Source: Candidatus Iainarchaeum sp.
GTDB taxonomy: Archaea > B1Sed10-29 > WALL01
Direction of reading: 5' to 3'
Assembly: GCA_023129115.1 (NCBI GenBank)
Contig: JAGMCR010000011.1
Coordinates: 1 to 64,000 of the forward strand
DNA: 64,000 nt
Shown: positions 48,501-55,587 of the stretch, piece by piece
Numbering within the stretch: position 1 is the first letter of the stretch
How the letters are laid out: each line of letters begins with the position of its first letter
The notes under the pieces: generated by a model
Seen by the model: the letters and a program-made list of their open reading frames with translations, nothing else
What the model was told of the DNA's origin: nothing
The model's database searches: none
Position numbers and translations under genes: made by a program

Positions 48501-50612
48501 CTGCGACGCGATGTCGCTCAAGTGAATCGGCTGGATGACCAGTGGCGTCTTGCGGATGTCCTGCACACCGCCCGGCTCGCCGACGAACATTTCGATGCTC
48601 GCCGAGTCATAGGGCTGGTTCGGCCGGTACTCGGGCAGGCTAAGCCGGAGAGTAACCGTTGCTTCCTCGCCCTTCGCGATTTCACGGGGGGCGTCCACCG
48701 AAACTTCTTCTGCGACGCGCGTGAGCCTGATGGTGGTCTTCCTGTTCTGGCTCATCCTCATCGGCGACGTCTTGAGCGGCCCGTACTTGGTGCCGGTCTG
48801 GTCGTCGATGTATTCCGCGACGAGGAAGTAGCGCGTGCCCTGGTCCATCACGAACTCGACCTTTCGCGTCGAGCCGCTTTCCTTGGTCTCGACGGGCTCG
48901 CTGTAGTCCGCGTTCCACAGCGTTACCTCGACGTCCTTCTTGCGCACCGGCGTCCCGATTATCTGGACTTCGGTCAATACCGTGAGCGTCAGTTGGTTCG
49001 GCTTCACGCTCAGCGTCTGCACAGTCGTGTTCTGCGCAGTGACCGCAAACGCGGGGAACGACTGCGCGGTGATTGCCCCCGGCGGAGTCGCCGAGAGGTG
49101 GTAAGCGCCTTCCTTGATTCTGCTGAACACGCACCTGCCGTCGACCGGAGAAATGCACGTCATCCAGAGCGTGTTGTTTCCCTCGGAGTACAGCTGCACG
49201 CGCACCCCCGAGAACTCTTCCTGCAGCCCGGTCGAGCTGACCACGTCCACCACAACCATGCCTGTCTTGGTCTCGTCGATGGGCGCCATGAACACGCTGT
49301 GGTCCACGCCGCCCGCGATGTCCGCATACGTCGCGGAGTAGTGGGGATGGCTCACGTCAACGCGGTACTGCATTCCCTTGAGCAGGGTGATTGCGTAGAT
49401 GCCGTCGCTGCCAGTGGTGCCCTGGGAAATCACCCGCGACTCGGACGACACAGTTACCGTGGCGCCGGCGATGGCCGTTTGCCGCGCCTCTTCCTTGACG
49501 TAAATCAGTGTCTCGTAGCCAGTGGCAAGGTTAAGTATAATCGCATTTTGCGACTGGGTGAGCGTTGCTTGGTAGGCGGACGCACTGGTGTACGGCTGGT
49601 ACGCGCCGTTGGGGTCGTCCAGCTGCAGGTGGAACTCCTGCTGGTCCGGGAACACAAGCCTCGCGGTGCCGGTGGCGTCTGTCGCGCCCTCGAGCTCGAC
49701 GCCGTCGAGCAGGACGAACAGGTCCATGCCGAGCGCGTCAACTGCCTTCACAGAGATGCCCTCGAGCGGCGTCCCGGCGGTGTTCTGGACTTTTACGTAG
49801 ATGTCGCGCGTTATCTCGACCGGGGGCAGCTCATCGGGCGTTTCGGGCTGGACGTCTTCCTTGACTGCAAGTGTCAAATAGCCGAACAATTCAAGCTCGG
49901 TGTACATGCCTGCGACCGTGCCGTCCCACTTGTGGTACTGGCAGTCGATTAGCACGCGGTGGTCGTCGTCCGGGCAGGTGCCGCCCTCGGAGATGTCGAG
50001 CAGGCCGTCCGAACCCACTTCGAACGGGTGGTCGAGTGCCTCGCCGAGCACGTTGTAGACGCGCATTGTGCAGGCGGACGGCAAGTTGTTCTGCTCGTCG
50101 GCGAGCTGGCTGACGAGCTTTTCCTCGCTGAGCAAAGAGCAGCCCGCGAACTCGGGCGAGACGCATTCCATTTCTATTTCAAGGGAGTCCATCTCTTCGG
50201 TGTCGATGAGCTCTATCGCGCTGCCGCATAACTCGCTCTCGACGACTGCCTGGTAGCGCTGGGACGGGTCCAGGTCAAAGTATACCTCTCCCTTGGAGTT
50301 GGTGGTGGCCTCGTACAGGGCTTCCGCATCGACTTCGAGCGTGACGAGCGCTCCCTTGACCGGGTTGCCGTCAGTGTCGACGACAGTGATTGTGAACTCG
50401 CCCGGAGCCATCCCGGGCACGCCAGCGGTCATCGTGTACGCGATGAGCGCGATAACGACAATCAGCACTCCGCCCACAAGCGGGAGGGACGGTATGCCGG
50501 CGTTCTCAATCGGGTCGATTAGTTTGTATACGGGAAGTCCCTTCTCGTCAAGCGAGTCGAGAAGGCCGTACCATTTTTCCTCTAGTTGGGAATAGATAGC
50601 ACCGAAATCCAT
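42522..50612 (-). CDS. Giant surface protein 4, Ig-like repeats, VWA-like segment, Gly-rich linker
   Basis: 2696 aa from ATG 50612 (MDFGAIYSQLEEKWY), chosen because GCGAGG lies 7-12 bases upstream and the sequence then aligns with giant 3. A frame extension to 50627 would use ATG within that Shine-Dalgarno. Anchor EEKWYGLLDSLDEKGLPVYK-LIDPIE, helix about 37-60, then CNA-B-like units (GYETLIYVKEEARQTAIAGA). The shared CDSEQL domain is at about 1340-1375. Ig-like units with paired Cys cover about 1750-2200. A VWA-like strand YSFVIMTDGEPSNEDI is near 2275-2290, a Gly-rich linker (GGGGLGGGLGGGATGGG) near 2410-2450, and a final beta domain precedes an acidic Glu-rich end. The VWA and Gly linker are unique to this one. 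Confidence 0.87.
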   Translation of the reverse strand: MDFGAIYSQLEEKWYGLLDSLDEKGLPVYKLIDPIENAGIPSLPLVGGVLIVVIALIAYTMTAGVPGMAPGEFTITVVDTDGNPVKGALVTLEVDAEALYEATTNSKGEVYFDLDPSQRYQAVVESELCGSAIELIDTEEMDSLEIEMECVSPEFAGCSLLSEEKLVSQLADEQNNLPSACTMRVYNVLGEALDHPFEVGSDGLLDISEGGTCPDDDHRVLIDCQYHKWDGTVAGMYTELELFGYLTLAVKEDVQPETPDELPPVEITRDIYVKVQNTAGTPLEGISVKAVDALGMDLFVLLDGVELEGATDATGTARLVFPDQQEFHLQLDDPNGAYQPYTSASAYQATLTQSQNAIILNLATGYETLIYVKEEARQTAIAGATVTVSSESRVISQGTTGSDGIYAITLLKGMQYRVDVSHPHYSATYADIAGGVDHSVFMAPIDETKTGMVVVDVVSSTGLQEEFSGVRVQLYSEGNNTLWMTCISPVDGRCVFSRIKEGAYHLSATPPGAITAQSFPAFAVTAQNTTVQTLSVKPNQLTLTVLTEVQIIGTPVRKKDVEVTLWNADYSEPVETKESGSTRKVEFVMDQGTRYFLVAEYIDDQTGTKYGPLKTSPMRMSQNRKTTIRLTRVAEEVSVDAPREIAKGEEATVTLRLSLPEYRPNQPYDSASIEMFVGEPGGVQDIRKTPLVIQPIHLSDIASQEPFVGSITKADDYEYQSKPKTSDDGTSKYIKVTIDKYTRPTIYTVDIPVYARELAASGDVKISYRATWEAGGEEITSNEGLWSETSVKLTGEADVDNELETGNFYSYSAYFTKQLGKDAISEPLVPEGSKFYLHVNGKARSAITAWSVDVKNIPDKVEALSYSGKITRASGSTVNVAEFPLSGADFTISNSEEAYRLGKDDELELTVALRGTARGKGTLTVFSDYDNSMPYEVTRKARTGSTPIVGVTATLTAASSFCVPGYDNGLGDSSSCYFEYPEGMTLPTNNKKFKLTLELEGNATASVLFEAADSTIKFDETSANYYEATVAAPETMVISGYGSSLAQNTISVYIWESGTAQPTAPWAMVAYGPVDYSMQVTPFSLGAVETTISEATDELQIKIIRREGTVQTAMGADTLIDNQADVHAGRNRGKATLVLQAEPYFEFEVPADKPLQSEDGVKVIADSPLFGGLEYESEVSGLVFDPDYPVVLRNTFKLGETKPTTIKIFSSWKEAVSFELSDLEREGWDIVMTVKTHTGGSPSVLLETLSGADLNKAIAIPAEGWAEIIIAATARTAKCRLDIEPTILEIEVDKLPRPAHYTLELTCEVTGVEAPTRPLVTNFVSRETLTPERITMDSCSAAADGGYAFICDSEQLSVAIAKAADSLLQRPGSINDYKYYAFGNDEFSAAIMDEAVKENKEGIDKVANIYAKSAAALQSSTSDIVLTNTPSCGILLVNFTKINLDEDVNVSFDVITTGATWCQKNHPHYVIGLMNFDKLLRPDFGYFMSFAGEARLFLEAIQKSKEQGNDIDAALLFGYEPDDIEERSGSQAASFFNYQECERKETGKCPSYAVKRLSSEHPIIGYFHVTEQKDVLAGMVYDENRIVGAGGAYTQIPAYRAVYAKALLNYLITGESSGWEWDTGTFQSAMDPAFYPLADILLDLQGPTIIEESPDEFKLYGFDPEGTANHELVGTTDVNVELTVTGEPSFCIVSNLDASGAPLEEVTTDMLIDMGDDTYVLAIPWELPSGSGMKYVNAYCVDENGVPSHKVTDSIMLDDSAMTLIRPLPRLVTTHDTATMVPPTEGEYIWIRDRFSEVVYCELRADVLDMPNYEICDDDYDGIFDPTKDQTDDNANSVIKDGKPGALMGTDAEDGIMGYMDGCCYIPPEGRWADQHYQNAQVQCWSPYMEEEDAVTQVELWCRDAVGNEATLGTIDIFRYSSEKPEFSVPDDFIMGTNEDEDPLSRIFWFDNLDMPQALSGTKEWGDGFTMTPTAESDVFELGFTVTDMDGLDPASACAYSVVAHTESYTGKVEEENVFRWPTAAAATQTCEAEAVSAGSLRSLRVTCPIKLKQDAVNDVEITCTDMSEKKMATSKSFEWTWDETAPEILTDFEMNAWGRDGWDVNDPEKRDMAPTMKFSVKDDYSSIVNCEVHVNILGDVESYLLYKCGLSQVSRGLDTYMGATCDYRAETEDEYARWPVVLMNMQHPFHLSCYDQVGNRIVVDSSTRADMQLQAMDTGDVTDMAVKACELIRMDATPDQIQAAGFYDVGAEGSVTISDGTFLPDSTMDEDGVYSFVIMTDGEPSNEDIRNLHQKKLYHKTISRGNIDCASAGVCWTAIDVLINTMRAAKSLPPQAPGEPSEENREVNQEAGRERGNARQNDRVTWEDDIDDVTNPEQVSDDLGRDAMEWDDDFATIDYSDEVLIPDEIIPPGGGGLGGGLGGGATGGGLGAGAGGSLGPASGFTGPGGVLLLTGGASFGHTNAPFEQLSFMDTATGTFEEPSYETVALEMPMRLFAGGAVLRAMFEASKPAFWAIRAGAAGARLTGGILSATVQSKMEDYDTNLICDYSDKGESLWEGTGVVTEAAAAFLHPGILIFKVAVPDNYQALVCTSKYAEPASPSKPQRYVISARAGRTDLSSGGAMMGTLSVCADGCNDYLCIVTIQRDTVPVGGSLASKDPIAPLNTFKSWVTESAERAIPEEESSPEETTEEPSE

Positions 50613-50641
50613 TGGTATCCCTCGCATAAGTTATCTACTTT

Positions 50642-50654
50642 GAGTATATATAAG
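50642..50654 (-). promoter_or_regulatory. TATA box of giant gene 4
   Basis: On the minus strand this reads CTTATATATACTC, centred 36 bp before the ATG at 50612. It gives a short leader with the GCGAGG Shine-Dalgarno. It has the same TTTATATACTC style as the promoters at 42478, 53250 and 63764. Confidence 0.6.
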
Positions 50655-50656
50655 TT

Positions 50657-52738
50657 TCATGCCTCTTCGGCCGTTACCCAGCCACATTCCCGCGTCACGG
50701 CGTCGTCCACCGTATTATAGGAATAAGTGCATTTCCTCACGTTGTTGACGTCCCGCTCCCACGACCGCTTGATTGCGTCCCCTGACACGGTGTCGTCGTA
50801 GCGCGGGTATTCCTTCCAAAGCGTGTAATTGTGCCCCCCGCCCCCTATCTCCCCGTAGTCGTCCTTGACGCGCGTGTACTTCGCGGCGAACACAGGCCTC
50901 TCAGGCTCTTGCTTGCCGGGGGTGCTGCGGTAGAGGCGGTAAATCTCTTCCACGCGGTAGAGCGTCTTCGAGTCGCACGTCCACTCAATTGGCTCTGAAA
51001 TGAACCACGGGCAGTCACTCTCCTCGTCGCCGCAGACAGTGGTGCAGTCGCCTGGGGTGCACCGCGTGTCGCCGGGCGACTCCTTGGTATAAATATTCCT
51101 CGCCGCCTCGCACGCGTTCTCCGCGTTGACGGCCGCTATGTCGTCTGCCGAGAGCGGCGGCCTGACCTGGTAGAGCGTGACGAACTCTCCGCAGTGCCAG
51201 TTGTCCCTGCCCTGGAACCCGTTGCCCTCGAGGTAGTACTGCTTCGAGTCGATGACAAGCTCGTAGTTCAGGTGCTCCTTGGCCACGCCCAGCCCAACCG
51301 CGACCTCGCTCTTGATGCTGTCGCGCATTTCCTTGACCTTGGCGGCCATTCCCCAGTCCTCGCCCGTCATGAAGCGCTTGTCGTACGCTTCAGTCGTGTC
51401 GACCAGCGTTGTCCCGGCAGTGTGGTGCTCTTTCAGGGCAAAGGTGTCGTCGTTCCCAAGGCACGTGTCCACGCCGTCGGCGTCGTTCTGCCCGCCAGTG
51501 TGCGCTATGCTCCCGCCGGGATAAACAGTAAGCTTCTGGCCCTCGCTGTCCCCGAGTGGCATTCCATTGAGCTTGAGCTTTGGCAGTCCCGCGCCAGTCG
51601 TGAACGAGGCATAGCCGGAGACGAATTCCGTGAGCGGCTTCCAGTCCGGCTTGCCAGTAAAATACTTGTCGAACCGGAGGTTCTGTGTTGTGGGGAACGG
51701 CTGGACAACCGGCCTGGCCTTTTTGCCTATGGCCCACGCCATGTAGTCCGAGAGCGTCCCGCCTGCCTCGAAGTAGTCTTCTGCCACGGCGTTGTCCACC
51801 TCGAACCCTGGCGCCCACCCGCTCCCCGCCGTGTTCTGCCCGACAGAGCCATAGTACCTTTCATGGATTGCGTAGTTGTAGTGGTACCACTCGCTGCCGT
51901 TGGTGCCCTCGTAGTCAGGGTCGTGGCTGTCGCCGCCGCCGGCGTTGTGCCACGACTCGTTCAATAGCTGGAAATTGTTGAACAAGTCAGACGTCAGTAC
52001 CGCGTACTTCATGAACGGCTCGTGCGTCGTGTACACCCTTTCTTCGGCGGGCATGAAGACCTCGAGCCGCTTGCCCTCGCTCGCGATTTCTGCGATTGGC
52101 TCTTCTGCGAGGGGGGTGAAGTCAATCGTGACCTCGATTCTGCCGTCCTTGCAGTCGTCCCACATGCAGTCCTTGAACTTGATGTCCTTGACTATGCCGC
52201 CGAACTCGACTGGCTTCGCAGTCACGTTCACGAGCGAGTACTTGCTGACAATTCCCTGAATCGTGTGCTGGATGCTGGACTCGAGAAGTGCCTTGGCAGT
52301 CAGCTCGTTGGCCGCGGTGAGGTTTACCTGGTGGAACGTGTTCGCCCAGCACGTCTGCTCGCCACTGGTGCAGTACTCCACGCCCGACGCAGTGACGCCG
52401 CACACGCAGTCGCCTTCGCCGCACTCGGGGTCGGGGAAGTTGAGGTCAGCGGCAAGCTCGCCGCTAGGGCAGTCGTTCACCACAATCGACATCACTGGCT
52501 CGCCACGGATTGAGTAGTCCTCGAGCCGCGACGTGATTGACGAGCGCACTTCCTCAATCACGCGGCTCTGCGCCTCGCCCGCGATGTTCACGAGCTCGCT
52601 CGAGCGGTACGCCTTCACGCTGCCCTGCACGGCAATCCTCTCGCTCGTGATTATGGACGTGACTATGAGCATAGTAATCAAAATAACAAGAGTCCCGACC
52701 ATGGGCGTGAAGACAGCGAAGCCCCGCTTCTTCTTCAT
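50657..52738 (-). CDS. Large prepilin-like surface protein, 693 aa
   Basis: Starts MKKKRGFAVFTPMVGTLVI: basic residues, Gly at the expected cleavage position and a 22-residue hydrophobic helix, the class III prepilin layout. After cleavage the helix would pack into a filament and the 660-residue head would project outward. The head has several Cys clusters (DPECGEGDCVCGV, CGDEESDCPW), Asn-X-Thr/Ser sequons (VNLTAAN, LNESWH, TNGSEW) and no enzyme motif that I recognise. The start abuts the stop of the archaeosortase-like gene (TGA|ATG), so they are co-transcribed. Size suggests a tip or minor subunit of the nearby pilus rather than the main pilin. Confidence 0.7.
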   Translation of the reverse strand: MKKKRGFAVFTPMVGTLVILITMLIVTSIITSERIAVQGSVKAYRSSELVNIAGEAQSRVIEEVRSSITSRLEDYSIRGEPVMSIVVNDCPSGELAADLNFPDPECGEGDCVCGVTASGVEYCTSGEQTCWANTFHQVNLTAANELTAKALLESSIQHTIQGIVSKYSLVNVTAKPVEFGGIVKDIKFKDCMWDDCKDGRIEVTIDFTPLAEEPIAEIASEGKRLEVFMPAEERVYTTHEPFMKYAVLTSDLFNNFQLLNESWHNAGGGDSHDPDYEGTNGSEWYHYNYAIHERYYGSVGQNTAGSGWAPGFEVDNAVAEDYFEAGGTLSDYMAWAIGKKARPVVQPFPTTQNLRFDKYFTGKPDWKPLTEFVSGYASFTTGAGLPKLKLNGMPLGDSEGQKLTVYPGGSIAHTGGQNDADGVDTCLGNDDTFALKEHHTAGTTLVDTTEAYDKRFMTGEDWGMAAKVKEMRDSIKSEVAVGLGVAKEHLNYELVIDSKQYYLEGNGFQGRDNWHCGEFVTLYQVRPPLSADDIAAVNAENACEAARNIYTKESPGDTRCTPGDCTTVCGDEESDCPWFISEPIEWTCDSKTLYRVEEIYRLYRSTPGKQEPERPVFAAKYTRVKDDYGEIGGGGHNYTLWKEYPRYDDTVSGDAIKRSWERDVNNVRKCTYSYNTVDDAVTRECGWVTAEEA

Positions 52739-53245
52739 TCACTTCTCCGTTAAGAGCCGGCCCAATTTAAGCTTTTCCCGCAGGACGTCCCGCAAATACC
52801 ACGCCGCGTAAAACCCGACAATCGCCACCACCAGTGTCGCGCGGAACAAAACAGAATGCACAATCTCCACTGCCCCCGCGCCCCACGCCTGCCACGCAAG
52901 CATCGTCGCCGCAATCCTCAAGGCGTTAATCATCATCACAAAAGCAAACGCCCCCGCAATCCCGAACACCCGCTCCCTCTTCGCGCGGTCCTCTGTCGAA
53001 AAAATCGCTCCCGCCAGCACAGCAACCTCAATGTCGCCCACGCACAGCGGAATCACGCGCACCGAAAGCGAGTTGAAGAACACGAGCGCGCCCTGCGAGT
53101 AAGCCACCCCGAACACCGAGAGCAGTGCCGCCGACATCCACGCGGTCAGCCCCTGCAGCGCCGGCATCACGCCAGAAAGCGCGAGATAGGCAAGGCTGCC
53201 GAATACCACAATCCCAACAGCAAATCTCAGGCCTTTCCCCGGCAT
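52739..53245 (-). CDS. Archaeosortase/exosortase family protein
   Basis: A 168-aa multi-pass membrane protein with about five helices. It carries the exosortase triad in order: C68 in VIPLCVGDIE, R110 in MMINALRIAA and H130 in EIVHSVLF, with usual spacing (42 and 20 residues). These transpeptidase-like enzymes cleave C-terminal sorting signals of surface proteins and attach them to a lipid. Candidates for a substrate in this window are few: the giant proteins do not end in a typical PGF-CTERM, while the Cys-rich protein at 13022-13630 ends VPFADVSSA, hydrophobic, RKK. It is co-transcribed with the large prepilin-like gene and divergent from the secretion ATPase, 35 bp apart. Confidence 0.75.
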   Translation of the reverse strand: MPGKGLRFAVGIVVFGSLAYLALSGVMPALQGLTAWMSAALLSVFGVAYSQGALVFFNSLSVRVIPLCVGDIEVAVLAGAIFSTEDRAKRERVFGIAGAFAFVMMINALRIAATMLAWQAWGAGAVEIVHSVLFRATLVVAIVGFYAAWYLRDVLREKLKLGRLLTEK

Positions 53246-53249
53246 TACT

Positions 53250-53260
53250 CTTATATACTC
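53250..53260 (+). promoter_or_regulatory. TATA box of the pilus ATPase operon
   Basis: CTTATATACTC is centred 26 bp before the ATG at 53281, a leaderless arrangement. The divergent archaeosortase-like start at 53245 lies only five bases away. Confidence 0.65.
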
Positions 53261-53280
53261 CCCCCACGTTTTTAAGGAAG

Positions 53281-55587
53281 ATGGCTGAGGAGAAGAGCCC
53301 TTACACTGTTAAGACTGAAGGCACAATCAAGTACCTGATTATTGACTGCCGCGGCTCGACCTACGGCCCAAGCATTGCGGACTACCCCCAGCGCATGTCC
53401 GAAGTAATCGGGTATTTGGGCAAGACAGACGCCGACCGCATCGTCCTCGCCGAAGTATACGAGCGCGTCTACGACGAGGACCAGACGCGCATGCTGAAGC
53501 AGCTCGCCGAGCTCCTGCAGAAGTTCCGCGTCAAGGGGGTGTGGTCCCCGCAGTACCTCGGCGGCGACGCGTGCTCCGCGTTCCTCCCCACGCGCCACGA
53601 CCTCGTCGTAAACATCGCGTCGGACCTCCTCCGCACCGACCCAATCCGCGCGTACATGAAGTGCATCCAGGCAATCCAGCGCGAGAAAGCACAGCTCCCC
53701 CAGCTGCCGCCCGAGCAGAAAGAATGCACGCAGACATTCCTCACCACGCTCGAGTACATCAAGGCAAACTTCGAGGCCACGGACCTAATCCAGCAGCTCA
53801 AGGGCTACGTCCGCAAGCTCAAGAAGCTGCCGCCAGGCCGCGGCTTCTACCACACCGTGTTCGAGGCCCAATTAAAGCCGTCGTTCATCGGCTCCCGGCT
53901 CATGTTCAAGCTCCCCGCGGAAATTGAGCTCCTCGACCAATACGAGGTCAAGGGCACGCGCGTGACAATCTACAAGCACCCCGAAAAAATCGAGTACCTA
54001 TACCACATCAACCCGCCCGAGTACTCCCTCACCCCCGAGCACTACTTCCTCTTGAGCAAGACAAAGGAAATAGTGAGCGAGTACCACCCCGAGGGCCTTG
54101 AGTTCACAGAGCTCGCGACGAGCAAGGACTACTTCATGCGCATCTACGAGACGACCATCGCAGACATCGCGCGGCAAAACGGAATCGAAGTCTCGCATAC
54201 AGACATCCAGCAGCTCGCGCGCATCGTCGCGCGCTACACCATAGGCTTCGGCATGATGGGACTGCTTTTGTCGGACGAGCGGCTCACCGACGTATACATC
54301 GACGCGCCGCTCGGGCAGAAGCCCGTGTACATTGTCCACAGCGACTACGGCCCGTGCCAGACCAACGTGTTCTTCTCGGAAGAAGAGGCCAACTCCGTGG
54401 TCTCGCGCTTCCGCTCCCTGTCGGGCAGGCCGTTCGACGAGGCGCACTCTGTCCTGGACTTCGACCTGCACGAGTACCACACGCGCACGTGCACAATCGG
54501 CCAGCCGCTCTCGCCGGACGGCGTCGCGTTCGCCTTGCGCTTGCACAAGGGAACGCCGTGGACCCTGCCGCAGTTCATCGACGTGAAGATGGTGACGAAC
54601 GAGGTCGCGGGACTGCTGTCATTCCTGATTGACGCGCAGGCGTCCTCGCTCATCGTCGGGAGCAGAGGCTCGGGAAAGACTTCATTATTAATGTCGCTCA
54701 TGCTCGAAATCCTCCCCTCGCTGAGGGTCATAACTATAGAGGACACGCTTGAGCTGCCGGTCGAGTACATGCGCAAGACCGGGTACAACATCTGCCGGCT
54801 CAAGACAAGGAGCGCAATCTCTGTCGGCGCGATTGCGTCCGAGGTGTCGCCCGAGGACGCGCTCCGCACCGCGCTCAGGCTTGGCGACTCTGTACTCATC
54901 ATGGGCGAGGTCCGCTCCAAGGAAGCGCTCGTGCTGTACGAGGCCATGCGCGTCGGCGCAGTGGGCAACGTTGTGATGGGCACAATCCACGCCGAGAACG
55001 CCTACTCTGTGTGGGACCGCGTTGTGAACGACCTCGGCGTGCCGAACACCTCGTTCAAGGCGACGGACATGTGCATTGTCTCCGCGCCAATCAGGTTCAA
55101 GGGAGCGCTGCAGAAGACGCGCCGCCTCGTCGAAATCACCGAGGTCGGCAAGACATGGTACGAGGACCCGGGCCGCGAGGGCGGCTTGATTGACCTGATG
55201 ACGTACGACGCGACGAACGACGTGCAGACCGTGCACAAGGACAACATTTTCGAGAACTCGCAGTTCTTCAAGAAAATCCAGCGGAGGCGCGGCATGGACA
55301 TCGACATGATTTGGGAGGACATCCAGCACCGCGCGTCCTCCAAGCAGTTCCTCGTGGACATGAAAAACGAGTACAAGATTCCCACGCTGCTCGAGGCGAG
55401 GTACACCGTCAGGATGAACGACAAGTACCTCCTGATGCAGGAGCTGTCGCGCCAGGAGCTTGGCAGTGTGGACTACCCCAAGGTGCTCGAGGACTGGAAG
55501 CAGTGGGTCAAGGACGGCTTCGTGAAAGAGCTGGTCTCGAGGAGGGATGCGCTTGCCAAGGTCAAGCCGGCGGCAAAAAAAGAGTGA
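53281..55587 (+). CDS. tadA: Type IV pilus/secretion ATPase (TadA/GspE family)
   Basis: 768-aa cytoplasmic hexameric ATPase that drives pilus assembly. Residues 1-300 are a long N-terminal domain longer than in bacterial TadA. The motor has Walker A GSRGSGKTS (about 460-468), an Asp box IEDTLELP, Walker B VLIMGEVRSKEA (about 538) and a His box GTIHAENA (about 567), all intact. An alpha/beta C-terminal extension of about 130 residues follows the motor. The start is ATG 53281, with a TATA box at -26. The tadC-like gene overlaps its end by 41 bases, so the two form the core of the assembly platform. Archaeal relatives include ArlI and PilB-like proteins. Confidence 0.93.
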   Translation: MAEEKSPYTVKTEGTIKYLIIDCRGSTYGPSIADYPQRMSEVIGYLGKTDADRIVLAEVYERVYDEDQTRMLKQLAELLQKFRVKGVWSPQYLGGDACSAFLPTRHDLVVNIASDLLRTDPIRAYMKCIQAIQREKAQLPQLPPEQKECTQTFLTTLEYIKANFEATDLIQQLKGYVRKLKKLPPGRGFYHTVFEAQLKPSFIGSRLMFKLPAEIELLDQYEVKGTRVTIYKHPEKIEYLYHINPPEYSLTPEHYFLLSKTKEIVSEYHPEGLEFTELATSKDYFMRIYETTIADIARQNGIEVSHTDIQQLARIVARYTIGFGMMGLLLSDERLTDVYIDAPLGQKPVYIVHSDYGPCQTNVFFSEEEANSVVSRFRSLSGRPFDEAHSVLDFDLHEYHTRTCTIGQPLSPDGVAFALRLHKGTPWTLPQFIDVKMVTNEVAGLLSFLIDAQASSLIVGSRGSGKTSLLMSLMLEILPSLRVITIEDTLELPVEYMRKTGYNICRLKTRSAISVGAIASEVSPEDALRTALRLGDSVLIMGEVRSKEALVLYEAMRVGAVGNVVMGTIHAENAYSVWDRVVNDLGVPNTSFKATDMCIVSAPIRFKGALQKTRRLVEITEVGKTWYEDPGREGGLIDLMTYDATNDVQTVHKDNIFENSQFFKKIQRRRGMDIDMIWEDIQHRASSKQFLVDMKNEYKIPTLLEARYTVRMNDKYLLMQELSRQELGSVDYPKVLEDWKQWVKDGFVKELVSRRDALAKVKPAAKKE

